Below the pieces are notes generated by a model. It made no database searches. It was given only the letters and a program-made list of their open reading frames with translations, and had not been told where the DNA came from. 64,000 bases of DNA from JAMXLO01 sp963812475 (GTDB lineage: Bacteria > Pseudomonadota > Alphaproteobacteria > Acetobacterales > Acetobacteraceae), in the NCBI GenBank assembly GCA_963812475.1, contig CAWEVI010000057.1, positions 62,001-126,000 of the forward strand, given 5' to 3'. Below are positions 34,598 to 45,435 of the stretch, in pieces. Position numbers and translations under genes: made by a program. Positions within the stretch are counted from its first letter, which is position 1. Each line of letters starts with the position of its first letter.

Positions 34598-35794
34598 TCA
34601 GTAGCCCAGCGGCTCGGCCACCACCGGGGTCCACCGCGTCTTCTTCACCACCGACAGGAACGACTGTGTGGAGGCGTGGTGGTCCGTGGGGGTGATCGTC
34701 AGCGGCGGGCCGCCGAACATGTCGCGCCAGTCCTTGACGCCTTCCATCGACCTCTGAAACGTGTCCAGGTTCAACTCGCGGCCCGCGCGCTGCAGAACGT
34801 CGATCAGGCAGGCCGCCGCCGCATAGCCGGCCTCGCCCAGGTAATTGATGTCGATGCCGAAGCGCTGTCTGTAGCGGGCAGTGACTTCGCGAACCGCCGG
34901 GCGCGGATCGTCGGAATAGGCGTATATGCCCGGCGACATCGAATAGAACCCCTCCGCCGGTTCCCCCGGGGCCTCGGCGACGGCGGTGGAATAGCTCGCG
35001 AACTGGCCGCAGAACTCCACATCCCAACCCATTTTGCGTGCGGTCTGCAGGATGATGATCGTGTCCCTAACAATCGTGCCCATGCACACCAGATCGCAGC
35101 CGGCCTCCTTGAGCCGCGTCACGTGCACGTTGAAGTCGGTGGCAGTTGGGCTGAACGTTGAAACGGCACCCAGTTTAAGCTTCATCGCATCGACCTGGGC
35201 GACCACGCCGGCGTGGATGTCCTTGCCGAAGTCGGTGTCCTCGTACATCGAACCGATGACCTTTCGGCCCTTGGTCTCGGCGAAATACTTCACGCAGGCG
35301 CGCATCTGATCATAGTACGATGCGAACTGGCCGTATTTGTACGGGCTCAGCGGCAGGTACATGGATCGTGCGCAGGTCAGCGGGAACACGCTCGGCACCT
35401 GCTTCTCGATCATCATCGGCAGAACCGCATCCATCTGCGGCGTGCCGCCACTGCTGATCGAGAGGAAGATGTTGTCGCGGTTGACCAGCTTGTTCATGGC
35501 CTGCACCGCCTTGGGGACCAGATACTCCATGTCCTCGACGATGAAGTGGATCTTGCGGCCGTTGATGCCGCCCTTCGCGTTGATGTCGTCGAACGCCATG
35601 CGGATCGAGTTGGCAGCGTTGGTGCCCTGCACCGCGGTGACGCCGGACAGGTCGGTCATCATGCCGATGACGATCTCGGTGTCGGACACGCCGCGCGTGG
35701 CGGCGGCGGCGCGTCCGATGATGGCGGGTGAGGCAAGCAGACCGGCGGCGCCTGCCAGCACGGAACGGCGTGTGGTCGCGCGTGTATGAACCAT
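34598..35794 (-). CDS. Branched-chain-amino-acid-type ABC substrate-binding protein (LivJ-like), Tat-exported
   Basis: A 398-residue periplasmic binding protein of the Peripla_BP_6 family. The signal TTRRSVLAGAAGLLAS (7-22) is twin-arginine type. The mature part starts TEIVIGMMTDLSG and has the family texts AFDDINAKGGINGRKI, GSMYEDTDFGKDIHAG and FSPTATDFNVHVTRLKEAG. Permease and ATPase genes are absent nearby. Such stand-alone proteins often bind aromatic or carboxylated compounds. The ATG follows GAGGGGGAAA. It lies 195 nt downstream of the LLM monooxygenase on the same strand but upstream in transcription order, so it may lead that operon. Confidence 0.85.
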   Translation of the reverse strand: MVHTRATTRRSVLAGAAGLLASPAIIGRAAAATRGVSDTEIVIGMMTDLSGVTAVQGTNAANSIRMAFDDINAKGGINGRKIHFIVEDMEYLVPKAVQAMNKLVNRDNIFLSISSGGTPQMDAVLPMMIEKQVPSVFPLTCARSMYLPLSPYKYGQFASYYDQMRACVKYFAETKGRKVIGSMYEDTDFGKDIHAGVVAQVDAMKLKLGAVSTFSPTATDFNVHVTRLKEAGCDLVCMGTIVRDTIIILQTARKMGWDVEFCGQFASYSTAVAEAPGEPAEGFYSMSPGIYAYSDDPRPAVREVTARYRQRFGIDINYLGEAGYAAAACLIDVLQRAGRELNLDTFQRSMEGVKDWRDMFGGPPLTITPTDHHASTQSFLSVVKKTRWTPVVAEPLGY

Positions 35795-35989
35795 GACGTG
35801 TTTTCCCCCTCGCGGCCGGAGAAGTCCGGCCGCCTTGCTCTGTCGATTGGTCCCGGTTTTGACCCGGGGTCAGCAGCACGTCTCGTCCAAACTCCGACAG
35901 CGCCGTCGGGGAGTGCGACGGGCGGCGTTGCGGCAGGCTAGCGCGGACGGAGGTCAGGTCATTCCTGGTCAGCCGCCAGCGCGGGCCGG

Positions 35990-37234
35990 CTATTCCGCCG
36001 CGGCCCGGGCAGGCTGGTTGCGCCCGTTCATGTACTGCACGCTGACCGGCTGGTTGGTCTCGAACGGGCTCTTGAGATCGAATTCCTTCGCCATCTCGCG
36101 CACCGCCGGGAACACTTCCTCCCCGAGCAGCCGGATGCACGTCTTGGCATCAGCGTGCGACACGGTGCCGTCATTGCCCCAGAACGCGAAGATGCCGGGC
36201 CGCGTCTCCTCCAGCAGCACGCGCAGCTTGGCGATCACCTGCTTCGGGGTGCCGGCGATGATCATCATCTCCTTCAACTGCCCCTCCAGCGCCGGACGGG
36301 CACGCGGGCTGGTCGACCGGCCGATCGAGGACTCGACGAAGGCGCGGCGGTTCTCCGGGCTGTAGTAGCCGGCGGGCGTGCTCCACACCGGATGTGCGAG
36401 GCCGGTGAACTCGCCTTGCATCCACAGGAACTGGCGCGCGTTCTCGATCGCCTTCTCCTCGGTTTCGGCGACGTGGATCTGCTTCAGCAGGCCGTGGTAA
36501 TCCGGACCGCCGGCAAACCCCGCATCGGCTGCCGCATCGTCGTACATCTTCCAGATCTGCTTCGTGCGTTCGACCGGCGTGTTCAACGCGATATACGGAT
36601 AGCCGTGCTGCGCCGCCCAGATGATCGTCTCGCGGCTGATCACGCCGGGAATCCAAATCCGAGGATGCGGCTTCTGCAACGGCACTGCCCACGGGTTGAC
36701 GACGCGGTGCTGGTAGTGCGTGCCTTCCCAGCGGAACGGCCCCGGTGTCGTCCACGTCTTCACGATCAGGTCGTGCGCCTCCTCGAAGCGCTCGCGGTTG
36801 AACGCCGGGTTGACGCCGTTGGCGAGCTGCTCCTGGCCGCCGCCGCGCACGAAGCCGGACACCAGCCGTCCCTTCGAAATCATGTCGATCATCGCCAGCT
36901 CTTCGGCGAGCTGCACCGGGTTGTCCGACAGAGGCAGCGGATTGCCCAGGATGACGATCTTCACGTTCTTCGTCATCGCGGCGAGGATCGAGGCGAAGAT
37001 ATTGGTGCGCGCCTGCATGCAGAACGGTGCGTTGTGGTGCTCGTTCAGCATGATGCCGTCAAAGCCCAGCTCATCGACCAGCAGGTAGTGCTCGAGATAC
37101 TCATTGTACAGCCGGCTGCCCTCGCTCGGGTCGAAATGGCTGTTTGAAAACATCAGGGCGGTGGCGCCGAAGTCCAGGCCGGCCTGGGCGAAATAGGCCG
37201 ACATCGGCTGCTCGGTGAAGTACATCAGGTGCAT
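35990..37234 (-). CDS. LLM class flavin-dependent monooxygenase (luciferase-like)
   Basis: A 414-residue TIM-barrel enzyme of the bacterial-luciferase superfamily that uses reduced flavin and O2. It begins MHLMYFTEQPMSAYF; DELGFDGIMLNEHHNAPF, VKIVILGNPLPLSDNPVQLAEELAM and GRLVSGFVRGGGQEQ are the expected core segments. The ATG at 37234 follows AGGGAGA; a reading to 37459 runs into the divergent promoter. It is divergent from the Baeyer-Villiger monooxygenase at 37481 (246 nt between starts), suggesting joint control. Confidence 0.9.
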   Translation of the reverse strand: MHLMYFTEQPMSAYFAQAGLDFGATALMFSNSHFDPSEGSRLYNEYLEHYLLVDELGFDGIMLNEHHNAPFCMQARTNIFASILAAMTKNVKIVILGNPLPLSDNPVQLAEELAMIDMISKGRLVSGFVRGGGQEQLANGVNPAFNRERFEEAHDLIVKTWTTPGPFRWEGTHYQHRVVNPWAVPLQKPHPRIWIPGVISRETIIWAAQHGYPYIALNTPVERTKQIWKMYDDAAADAGFAGGPDYHGLLKQIHVAETEEKAIENARQFLWMQGEFTGLAHPVWSTPAGYYSPENRRAFVESSIGRSTSPRARPALEGQLKEMMIIAGTPKQVIAKLRVLLEETRPGIFAFWGNDGTVSHADAKTCIRLLGEEVFPAVREMAKEFDLKSPFETNQPVSVQYMNGRNQPARAAAE

Positions 37235-37480
37235 GACGGTCTCCCTTTCCGGCGTGGCCGAACATCGGCGCTGCCAGCGTCGTGTAGACGACGCTAGACC
37301 TCCGTCTGCGTTCGGGCAATCGGCCGGTAGCGCAAAGGCCGCGAGGTCGCTCCATGGACGTCGGCGAATGCGCAAGCGTCTTACGCGGAGGAAAGGCGGA
37401 GGACCGCAAGGGCCGCGCATGCCTGCCTTGGCAGAACGCGCGCGTCCGTCGATAACCACTACATCCAGGAGTGACAGCAG

Positions 37481-39121
<1,641 letters not shown>

Positions 39122-39172
39122 CGCCGGAAGCAGATCATGCTGATCCGGCACGATCTCACGAGGGAGGAGACA

Positions 39173-40021
39173 ATGGGACCAAGACTTGTCGATCACCTGC
39201 TCTACGAGCCGGAGGACAGCGGCATCCTCTGGATCAAGTTCAATCGCCCGGAGCGGATGAACGCACTTGTTGGTACCGCGGAGGAAAACGGTACCGTCGC
39301 GAAGGTCGGTGAGTATATGCGGGCCGGCGACGACGACCCCGGCGTCCGCGTGATCGTGCTCACCGGGGTCGGGCGTGGGTTCTGTTCCGGCGCAAATCTC
39401 GGATCGAAGGCGTCGGAGGACATCACCGGTGCAAACCTGTCCGGCAATCGTGGCACGCATGAAGGTCCGGATGCGGCGCGCCAACACTTCTTCCACGGGT
39501 TCACCCAGCTTCACCGCGACATCTCGCTGATCCGCAAGCCGACAATCGCGATGCTCAACGGGCCGGCGGTGGGTTCGGGCATGGATATGGCACTGCATTG
39601 CGACATCCGTGTCGGCTGTGAGAGGACGCGATTCATCGGCTATCACAATGCCGGACAGATCATCGAAAACGGCGGCTCGTACTATCTTCCCAAGATGGTC
39701 GGCCTCGGCCGCGCCCTGGAATTCGCCTATACCGGAGAACTGAACGCCGAGCGGGCATACGAGTGGGGTGTGCTCAATCACCTGGTCCCATCCGAACGAC
39801 TGGAGGAAACCACCCGGGAGCTGTGTGAAAAGATCATCGCACGGCCGCCGCTGGTGCAGTGGGTGAGCAAGCGCGTCATGCGTGCGGCTCTGGAGAGCAC
39901 GCTTGAGACCACCATGGTTCTCACCTCCAACGCCGGCGGCATACTTCAGGGTTCGGAAGATGCGAAAGAGGCGCGGCGCGCTTTCATCGAGAAACGAAAG
40001 GGCCGTTTCAAGGGCGTCTGA
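39173..40021 (+). CDS. Enoyl-CoA hydratase/isomerase family protein
   Basis: A 282-residue crotonase-fold enzyme acting on acyl-CoA thioesters. IKFNRPERMNAL starts the core; GVGRGFCSGANL and NGPAVGSGMDMALHCDIRV give the two oxyanion-hole peptide segments; GGSYYLPKMVGLGRALEF holds the position of the catalytic acid loop, where no clear Glu is seen. The ATG at 39173 follows AGGGAGGAGA closely, which rules out the upstream ATG at 39137. It is probably in one operon with the Baeyer-Villiger monooxygenase and could process the CoA ester of the cleaved product. Confidence 0.9.
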   Translation: MGPRLVDHLLYEPEDSGILWIKFNRPERMNALVGTAEENGTVAKVGEYMRAGDDDPGVRVIVLTGVGRGFCSGANLGSKASEDITGANLSGNRGTHEGPDAARQHFFHGFTQLHRDISLIRKPTIAMLNGPAVGSGMDMALHCDIRVGCERTRFIGYHNAGQIIENGGSYYLPKMVGLGRALEFAYTGELNAERAYEWGVLNHLVPSERLEETTRELCEKIIARPPLVQWVSKRVMRAALESTLETTMVLTSNAGGILQGSEDAKEARRAFIEKRKGRFKGV

Positions 40022-40032
40022 CCTGCAACCAT

Positions 40033-40071
40033 CCCGATCATGCCGGGTTGAAATGCCCGGTCACGATCGGG
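40033..40071. terminator. Imperfect hairpin between convergent genes
   Basis: CCCGATC-atg-CCGGG (40033-40047) and CCCGG-tcac-GATCGGG (40056-40071) pair around an 8-nt loop in the 67-nt gap between convergent genes. It also resembles a degenerate copy of the extragenic palindrome family. Confidence 0.45.
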
Positions 40072-40088
40072 TCCGGCGCATCACCGCG

Positions 40089-41558
40089 TCATCCTTGCTC
40101 CCAGGGCGTTTCAGCTGCCGCGTGCCGCCCTGAGACACGCCCGAACGCCAGGCATTCGCCGATGTTTCCTGTCCCCTGATACAGGTAGCTGTAGATCGAG
40201 CCCAGTTCTCCCGCGCTGTACAGCCGCGCGATGGGTGTGCCATCGGGCCGCACGATCTGTCCCCTTTCATTGCGCCTCGGACCGCCTTGGGTATTGAGCA
40301 TCGAGGGTGAAAGTTCGACTGCATAGAATGGTTCGGCGACGATGGGCGCCATCATCAAGGTTCGGCCGAAATCCGGATCCCGTTTCGCGTCGCAGTGACG
40401 GTTCCATCGGCTGACGGTGTCCACCAATGCGCCGGCGTCGAGCCCCACCGCCCCGGCCAGGGCCGCAAGGCTGTCGGCGGTCCTGATCCAGCCCTTCGCC
40501 AGTTCGACAGCGTTGTTCTCACTCCAGTCGTAGCGCTCGATGATCTGGGTCCAACCATGGCTTGGATGCTTGTCGTAGAGCGGGCCAGCGGTGAACAGCG
40601 TGTGATCGAAGATGAGAAACATCGGACACGGCGTGGACAGCGGCAGCCAACGGCCGTTCACCGGGATTTTTCCATGGCGGGTCTTGAACTTTTCGTCGGT
40701 GAAGCGTCGGGCGTCCGGCCCCACCACGATCATGCCGCCCGGCGTCTCCTTGCTGTAATGCAGCGCCTGCATGGAAAACGTCGTCCGCACTTCCGGAACC
40801 TTCAGCGCCATGGACGGGCCGGCGTAGTTGTTCATGTGCCAAAGATCGGCGCCAACCGACATCGCCATGGAGATGCCGTCGCCTTCGTTGTACGGCGTGC
40901 CGGAGGTGTAGCAATAGGGCACGCCAGGAAGATAATCGCAAATCATTTGCTGGTTGTTTTCGAATCCTCCGCAGGTGAGCACCACCGCTTTTCCCGCTTT
41001 GACGGTGATAGTTCGATTGCCCCTCTGGGCTCGCACACCGAGGATTTCCTTGGTGATGTCGTGCTGGATCAGCGCTCTCGCCGGCGTTTCATACAGAACC
41101 GGGATCGGGCGCTGCTTGACCAGGCGCTCGAACAGTTTCCAGGTGTAGGAATAGCCATAGGTGGGACCATCGTGGAATTTATGCACGCAATCCGAGCCGG
41201 GCAGATCCGGGAATTCGATCCCGACCGGGGGATGTTGGTGTTCTTGCGGATCGCCGCCAAGGCTTCGCAGCCATGCGTTGTTTTCGCACATCTCCTGTGC
41301 CCATACCCGCACCATGGTTTCCGGCACCGTGTAGGGCCCGCACAGCGCGGTGAGATAGCCGACAGCCTGTTCGACCGATGACGTATTCAGATAGCCTTGA
41401 CCCGCGACTCGCGTGTTGCCGCCTTCCTGACCTTCGGGCGCCTTCTCCAGGATCACCACCTCGGCTCCCAGATCATGGGCCGTGACAGATGCAGCCATGC
41501 CCGCGGCTCCGAAGCCGACGACGACGACATCGGCTTCGACATCCCATTTCTGCGGCAT
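40089..41558 (-). CDS. FAD-dependent oxidoreductase, fumarate reductase/ketosteroid dehydrogenase (FrdA/KstD)-like
   Basis: A 489-residue flavoprotein of the FAD_binding_2 family. The FAD fold ADVVVVGFGAAGMAASVTAHDLG lies at about 9-31, AGKAVVLTCGGFENNQQM near 190-205 and LYSAGELGSIYSYLYQGTGNIGECLAFGRVSG at the C-terminus is the second FAD-contact region. The family includes 3-ketosteroid dehydrogenases, urocanate and fumarate reductases, so it probably introduces or removes a C=C bond alpha to a carbonyl. AAGGA supports the ATG. It is convergent with the enoyl-CoA hydratase and divergent from the nucleotide cyclase. Confidence 0.88.
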   Translation of the reverse strand: MPQKWDVEADVVVVGFGAAGMAASVTAHDLGAEVVILEKAPEGQEGGNTRVAGQGYLNTSSVEQAVGYLTALCGPYTVPETMVRVWAQEMCENNAWLRSLGGDPQEHQHPPVGIEFPDLPGSDCVHKFHDGPTYGYSYTWKLFERLVKQRPIPVLYETPARALIQHDITKEILGVRAQRGNRTITVKAGKAVVLTCGGFENNQQMICDYLPGVPYCYTSGTPYNEGDGISMAMSVGADLWHMNNYAGPSMALKVPEVRTTFSMQALHYSKETPGGMIVVGPDARRFTDEKFKTRHGKIPVNGRWLPLSTPCPMFLIFDHTLFTAGPLYDKHPSHGWTQIIERYDWSENNAVELAKGWIRTADSLAALAGAVGLDAGALVDTVSRWNRHCDAKRDPDFGRTLMMAPIVAEPFYAVELSPSMLNTQGGPRRNERGQIVRPDGTPIARLYSAGELGSIYSYLYQGTGNIGECLAFGRVSGRHAAAETPWEQG

Positions 41559-41755
41559 TGATGATTGGTCCTTCGTGAGTATTCGCGCTGGCGGGGCCGG
41601 TCCGCGATCAATCGGTGCGATTCCGGTGTGGATGGTGAGCCATATCAGACCTGCACGCGGCCTTGCGCAAATTCTGGCCGCGACCCGGCCCGCATGACGT
41701 TCTGGTCGATTTCATGCAGACTGGCGGATTACTTCCCGGTGAGAGGCTCTGACTT

Positions 41756-42925
41756 TTGGACCGGTTGGCGACCATCAACGATTGGCTGGTGCGCGAGGGG
41801 CGGCTCACGCGCGACAACTCGACGCTGCTGCAGCGCTTCTGCGAACAGCTTCTGAACCTCGATGTCAAACTGGACAGATGCTGGCTGCATAATCGCGCCC
41901 TGCGTCCGAATTATGCCGGTCTGTCGCGCCTGTGGCAGAAGGGCGAAGCGCTCTCCTTCCGGCCGCTCGAATACGGTTTCGAAAGCACCCCGACCTATCT
42001 GAATAGTCCGGTGCGATACGCGGTGGACCGGAAGGAGTTCCACTACTGGCGGCTGGGTCAGGCGGACACGCCGGCATTCCCTGTGCTCGAGGAACTTCGG
42101 CAGGATGGCTATGTCGGCTATGCCATCACGCCGCTGTTCTTCTCCGACGGCGCGGTCAACGCCATTTCCTGGGCTACACGGCAACCCGCGGGCTTCAGCC
42201 GGGACGACCTGCTGCTGTTGGAAGGCTTGCTGCCAAGCCTTGCGGCTGTGGTGGAGATCAACAGCCTTCGGCGCTTCACCAGCAGTCTGCTGACGACCTA
42301 TGTCGGGCGGGAGCCTGGCGAGCGCATCCTGAAGGGTCAGGTCCGCCGCGGCGAGGTGCTGACCGCCACCGCGGCGTTGATGCTGGCGGATCTGCGGGAT
42401 TTCTCGGCGATGTCCGACACGCATTCGCCAAGCCTGGTGATCGAAACCCTTAACCGGTATTTCGACTGCATCATGCCCCCGGTGTATCGGCGCGGCGGCG
42501 AGGTCGTGGAGATCATGGGCGACGCGATGCTCGTCATCTTCAACGAGAACGGGGATCGCAATGCCCAGGACGTCTGCCGCCTCGCACTCGATGCCGCGAA
42601 GGAAGGCCTGGCCGCGCTGGAACAGAGCAACGCGACCGAACGGGAAACCGCTGGCCCGGACGGCATCATTTTGCGTGCCGGTATAGCCTTGCACCACGGG
42701 CAGGTTTCGTACGGAAACATCGGCGCGGGAGACCGGTTGGACTTCACGATAATCGGCCCGGACGTCAACCTGACCAGCCGCATCGAACGGATCTGCCGTT
42801 TGATCGGACGGGAGCTGATCATGTCCGCGAATTTTGCCGACCTGCTGGACGATCCGACCTTTGCGATCGGGCATTTCGACCTGCGCGGCTTTGCGCACAA
42901 GCAGCTTCTGTACGGGCTTGACTGA
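41756..42925 (+). CDS. Class III adenylate/guanylate-type cyclase with an N-terminal sensor-like region
   Basis: A 389-residue protein. Residues 1-190 resemble the GAF-like sensory region of many alphaproteobacterial cyclases. The cyclase domain spans about 200-389. Metal-binding Asp212 (LADLRDF) and Asp256 (IMGDAM) and transition-state Asn338 and Arg342 (VNLTSR) are present. The purine-specifying positions differ from adenylyl cyclases: Lys is Glu252 (VVEIMGD) and Asp is Pro335 (IIGPDVN). An in-frame TGA at 41750-41752 forces a TTG start at 41756 or just downstream. It is divergent from the FrdA-like gene and 39 nt before a cupin. Confidence 0.88.
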   Translation: MDRLATINDWLVREGRLTRDNSTLLQRFCEQLLNLDVKLDRCWLHNRALRPNYAGLSRLWQKGEALSFRPLEYGFESTPTYLNSPVRYAVDRKEFHYWRLGQADTPAFPVLEELRQDGYVGYAITPLFFSDGAVNAISWATRQPAGFSRDDLLLLEGLLPSLAAVVEINSLRRFTSSLLTTYVGREPGERILKGQVRRGEVLTATAALMLADLRDFSAMSDTHSPSLVIETLNRYFDCIMPPVYRRGGEVVEIMGDAMLVIFNENGDRNAQDVCRLALDAAKEGLAALEQSNATERETAGPDGIILRAGIALHHGQVSYGNIGAGDRLDFTIIGPDVNLTSRIERICRLIGRELIMSANFADLLDDPTFAIGHFDLRGFAHKQLLYGLD

Positions 42926-42964
42926 CGCCGACAACCTGATTCGCGCCATCATCGGAGGCCTGCC

Positions 42965-43648
42965 ATGAACCTGAACGCTGATTTCGGCAGCCGCGCGGCA
43001 GTCCACGCGGGGCGGCTTGACTGGACGCCCTCGCCGATCCCCGGTGTGGACCGACGCATGCTCGACCGCATTGGCGACGAGGTGGCGCGCGCGACCTCCA
43101 TCGTTCGCTATGCGCCCGGCAGCCGCTTCTCGCCGCATATCCACGGCGGCGGCGAGGAGTTTCTGGTGCTCGACGGCGTGTTCGAGGACGAGCACGGCTG
43201 CTTTCCCGCTGGCAGCTATATCCGCAATCCACCCACCACCAGCCACACCCCGGGTTCCGGATCTGGCTGCACGATCTTCGTCAAGCTCTGGCAGTTCGAT
43301 CCACGGGACCGAACCGAAGTGCGGCTCGACACCGGTTCGGGCACCTTCGCCCCTGTGGTGGGCCGGCCTGGCGTGACGGCACTGCCGCTGTTCGAGGACG
43401 CCCACGAGCGGGTTCGCCTGGAATGCTGGGGTCCGGGTGCCGTCGTGACGCTGCCCGTGCCGGGCGGGATCGAGTTGCTGGTGCTCGACGGCGGCTTCAC
43501 CGAGGGCGGCGAACTCTTCGAAACGCAGTCGTGGCTGCGGCTGCCGACCGGCGCGACCCTGCGTGCCGTGGCCGGACCACAGGGCTGTCGCGTCTGGGTA
43601 AAGGCGGATCACCTGGCGGACATTCGGGCGGCGCCGACTGTCGCTTAA
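42965..43648 (+). CDS. ChrR-type double-cupin protein
   Basis: A 227-residue protein with two cupin repeats. The first carries SPHIHGGGEEFLVLDGVFEDEHG (split at about 57-79) with His, His, Glu and later His (TTSHTPG) ligands, a complete metal motif. The second, at about 150-215, has kept the fold (IELLVLDGGFTEGG) but few His. This is the ChrR-cupin arrangement, as in anti-sigma ChrR C-termini, but no ChrR zinc anti-sigma domain is present. GGAGG precedes the ATG. It follows the nucleotide cyclase by 39 nt, so it may be part of its operon. Confidence 0.83.
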   Translation: MNLNADFGSRAAVHAGRLDWTPSPIPGVDRRMLDRIGDEVARATSIVRYAPGSRFSPHIHGGGEEFLVLDGVFEDEHGCFPAGSYIRNPPTTSHTPGSGSGCTIFVKLWQFDPRDRTEVRLDTGSGTFAPVVGRPGVTALPLFEDAHERVRLECWGPGAVVTLPVPGGIELLVLDGGFTEGGELFETQSWLRLPTGATLRAVAGPQGCRVWVKADHLADIRAAPTVA

Positions 43649-43692
43649 CCGGCGCCGTGAAACGCCGCCTCATCCGGCAGGGCCGGTCTGAA

Positions 43693-43733
43693 ATGGCCGG
43701 GTCACTCCCCGGATCAAGTCCGGGGATGGCCAT
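43693..43733. repeat. Extragenic palindrome (variant)
   Basis: Outer arms ATGGCC (43693-43698) and GGCCAT (43728-43733) enclose an inner stem CCCCGGA-TCAAG-TCCGGGG (43707-43725). The sequence resembles the element at 1381-1462 but with an altered core. It lies in the 209-nt gap between the convergent cupin and amidohydrolase genes and could end transcription of both. Confidence 0.65.
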
Positions 43734-43857
43734 GACGGTTTTGCGGCGACGCCGAGCGTCCTGGGCGACTACGACGCCCCTGTCGAAGTCGGCTGCAACA
43801 ACCCGCCCGCTCGCGATGATCTTGGAACGCGTGGCTCATGCCCCGCTTGCCGAAAGC

Positions 43858-45318
43858 CTATAAGTTGAGGGTATTCTTATAGATCTTGCCATCCTTCATT
43901 ATCATGACAAGGTTCCTGGCTGGATTCTCCATAAGCGCGATATTTTCAAGCGGATCGCCATCAACGACCAACAGATCCGCAAGCGCGCCCTGCTCCACAA
44001 CCCCCAATTTCCCAGGATAGGGGTTGCGTGGACCGGACAAGCCAAGCAGCGCGGCATTGTCGGCCGTTGCCATCTTCAAAATCTCGGACGTGGTGTACCA
44101 ACGCGTCAAATGACCCAGCATGGCGCCCTGACGCATGGTCAGCGCTCCCGAGAACAGCAGATCAGAACCGAATGCCGTCTTGATGTTGTACTTTCTCGCC
44201 AGCGTATAGGCCCGGTCCGTGCCGGCAAGAACCTGAAGTTGCTTGACCCGGCTTTCACCGGTCAGGGGAACCAAGTCATCCTCACCAAGAAATGGTTGAA
44301 TGCTGAGCCAGACGCCCTTCTCCGATATCAGCCTGGCAGTTGCTTCGTCCATCAGATGACCATGCTCGATGCAGGTGACGCCGGCGGCGATCGCCCGCTG
44401 GATCGTCGCCGGCGCGTAGGCATGCGCCGCGACGTAGGTGGACCAGTCTTCGGCAGCTTCGACCCCTCCGCGCAACTCGGCTTCGGTGAACGTGGACGCG
44501 TCCAACGGGCTGCGCGGCGACGATACGCCACCGCCTGCCACGAGCTTGATCTGTGACGCACCCTGCATGAGCTGTTCGCGCACGCGCAGTCGGACGTCGT
44601 CGGGACTATCGGCAATCGAGGCCGCACCGGTCTGCTCCATGTGGCTGGGCTTGCCGGCGGTACCGGGCAGGTCCGACAACGGACGCAGATCACCATGACC
44701 GCCCGTGGCGGTTATCATCGCGCCGCACGGATAGATGCGCGGTCCCGACACCAGACCGTCGTCGATCGCCTGCTTCAATGCAAAGGTGGGTCCACCAAGA
44801 TCCCGAATTGTAGTGAAGCCGCGCATCAACGTGTGCTCGGCCTCGACGCTGGCGGCCAGATGGATGTAGCCGACATCGCCGGTCAACAACGTCGGCAGCG
44901 GCAGCGCGGCAAACATGGAATGCCAATGCGCGTCGATCAGGCCCGGCATAAGCACCCGGCCGCCGCAATCGATCACCTGCGCGTCGCCCGGCGCGGCCGG
45001 GTTGCCGTCCGCCACGGCATCGATCCGATTGCCCGCTACCAGCACTCGGAGCCCTTCGCGCAACGCGCCCGACCTGCCGTCGAACAAACGGAGGTTGGTG
45101 AACAGGATCGGCCGAGCCGCCCGGAGCGGCGCAGGCTGGGCGCTTGCGCGCAGCGGCAGCCCGAGCAGTCCGGTCGAGGCAGCCACGCCGGCAACAAAGC
45201 CGCGTCGCGAAAGATCCGCGGTGATCCGACGTGTCAGCGACTGAATTTCGGGCCTGTGGCAAAGGCAGCCGGCATGACCGGCCAATGCTGCTGCATCACC
45301 CGAAGTGCAGGAGAACAT
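43858..45318 (-). CDS. Amidohydrolase family protein, Tat-exported (imidazolonepropionase/prolidase-like)
   Basis: A 486-residue metal-dependent hydrolase. The twin-arginine motif LSRRGFV (36-42) with a following hydrophobic stretch suggests Tat export. The barrel motifs are complete: DAHWHS (first two His), IKLVAGGG (carbamylated-Lys position), AAHAYA and IEHGHL (third and fourth His) and FGSDLL (catalytic Asp). The closest kind is the Xaa-Pro dipeptidase/imidazolonepropionase-like group. GGGGGTGAG precedes the ATG at 45318; the unusually long 36-residue n-region before the RR motif makes a later start possible. The substrate is unknown. Confidence 0.87.
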   Translation of the reverse strand: MFSCTSGDAAALAGHAGCLCHRPEIQSLTRRITADLSRRGFVAGVAASTGLLGLPLRASAQPAPLRAARPILFTNLRLFDGRSGALREGLRVLVAGNRIDAVADGNPAAPGDAQVIDCGGRVLMPGLIDAHWHSMFAALPLPTLLTGDVGYIHLAASVEAEHTLMRGFTTIRDLGGPTFALKQAIDDGLVSGPRIYPCGAMITATGGHGDLRPLSDLPGTAGKPSHMEQTGAASIADSPDDVRLRVREQLMQGASQIKLVAGGGVSSPRSPLDASTFTEAELRGGVEAAEDWSTYVAAHAYAPATIQRAIAAGVTCIEHGHLMDEATARLISEKGVWLSIQPFLGEDDLVPLTGESRVKQLQVLAGTDRAYTLARKYNIKTAFGSDLLFSGALTMRQGAMLGHLTRWYTTSEILKMATADNAALLGLSGPRNPYPGKLGVVEQGALADLLVVDGDPLENIALMENPARNLVMIMKDGKIYKNTLNL

Positions 45319-45370
45319 GGCTCACCCCCGAAACAAGTCTGGACCGATCGGCTCTGGCGAGCCAGGCTCC

Positions 45371-45406
45371 ACGACGCTTTCGACCGCGACGACGCTTTCG
45401 ACCGCG
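45371..45406. repeat. Two tandem copies of an 18-bp unit
   Basis: The unit ACGACGCTTTCGACCGCG (45371-45388) is repeated exactly at 45389-45406, in the 117-nt gap between two same-strand genes. The repeat is perfect, so it is probably young. Confidence 0.85.
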
Positions 45407-45435
45407 ACGGCGCGATGCGAACCGCGGCGCGACGG

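Noticed and set aside
41729..43612. Open frame of 627 codons on the minus strand, antisense to the nucleotide cyclase and cupin
   Set aside because: Both sense genes have complete catalytic motifs; the antisense translation has none.
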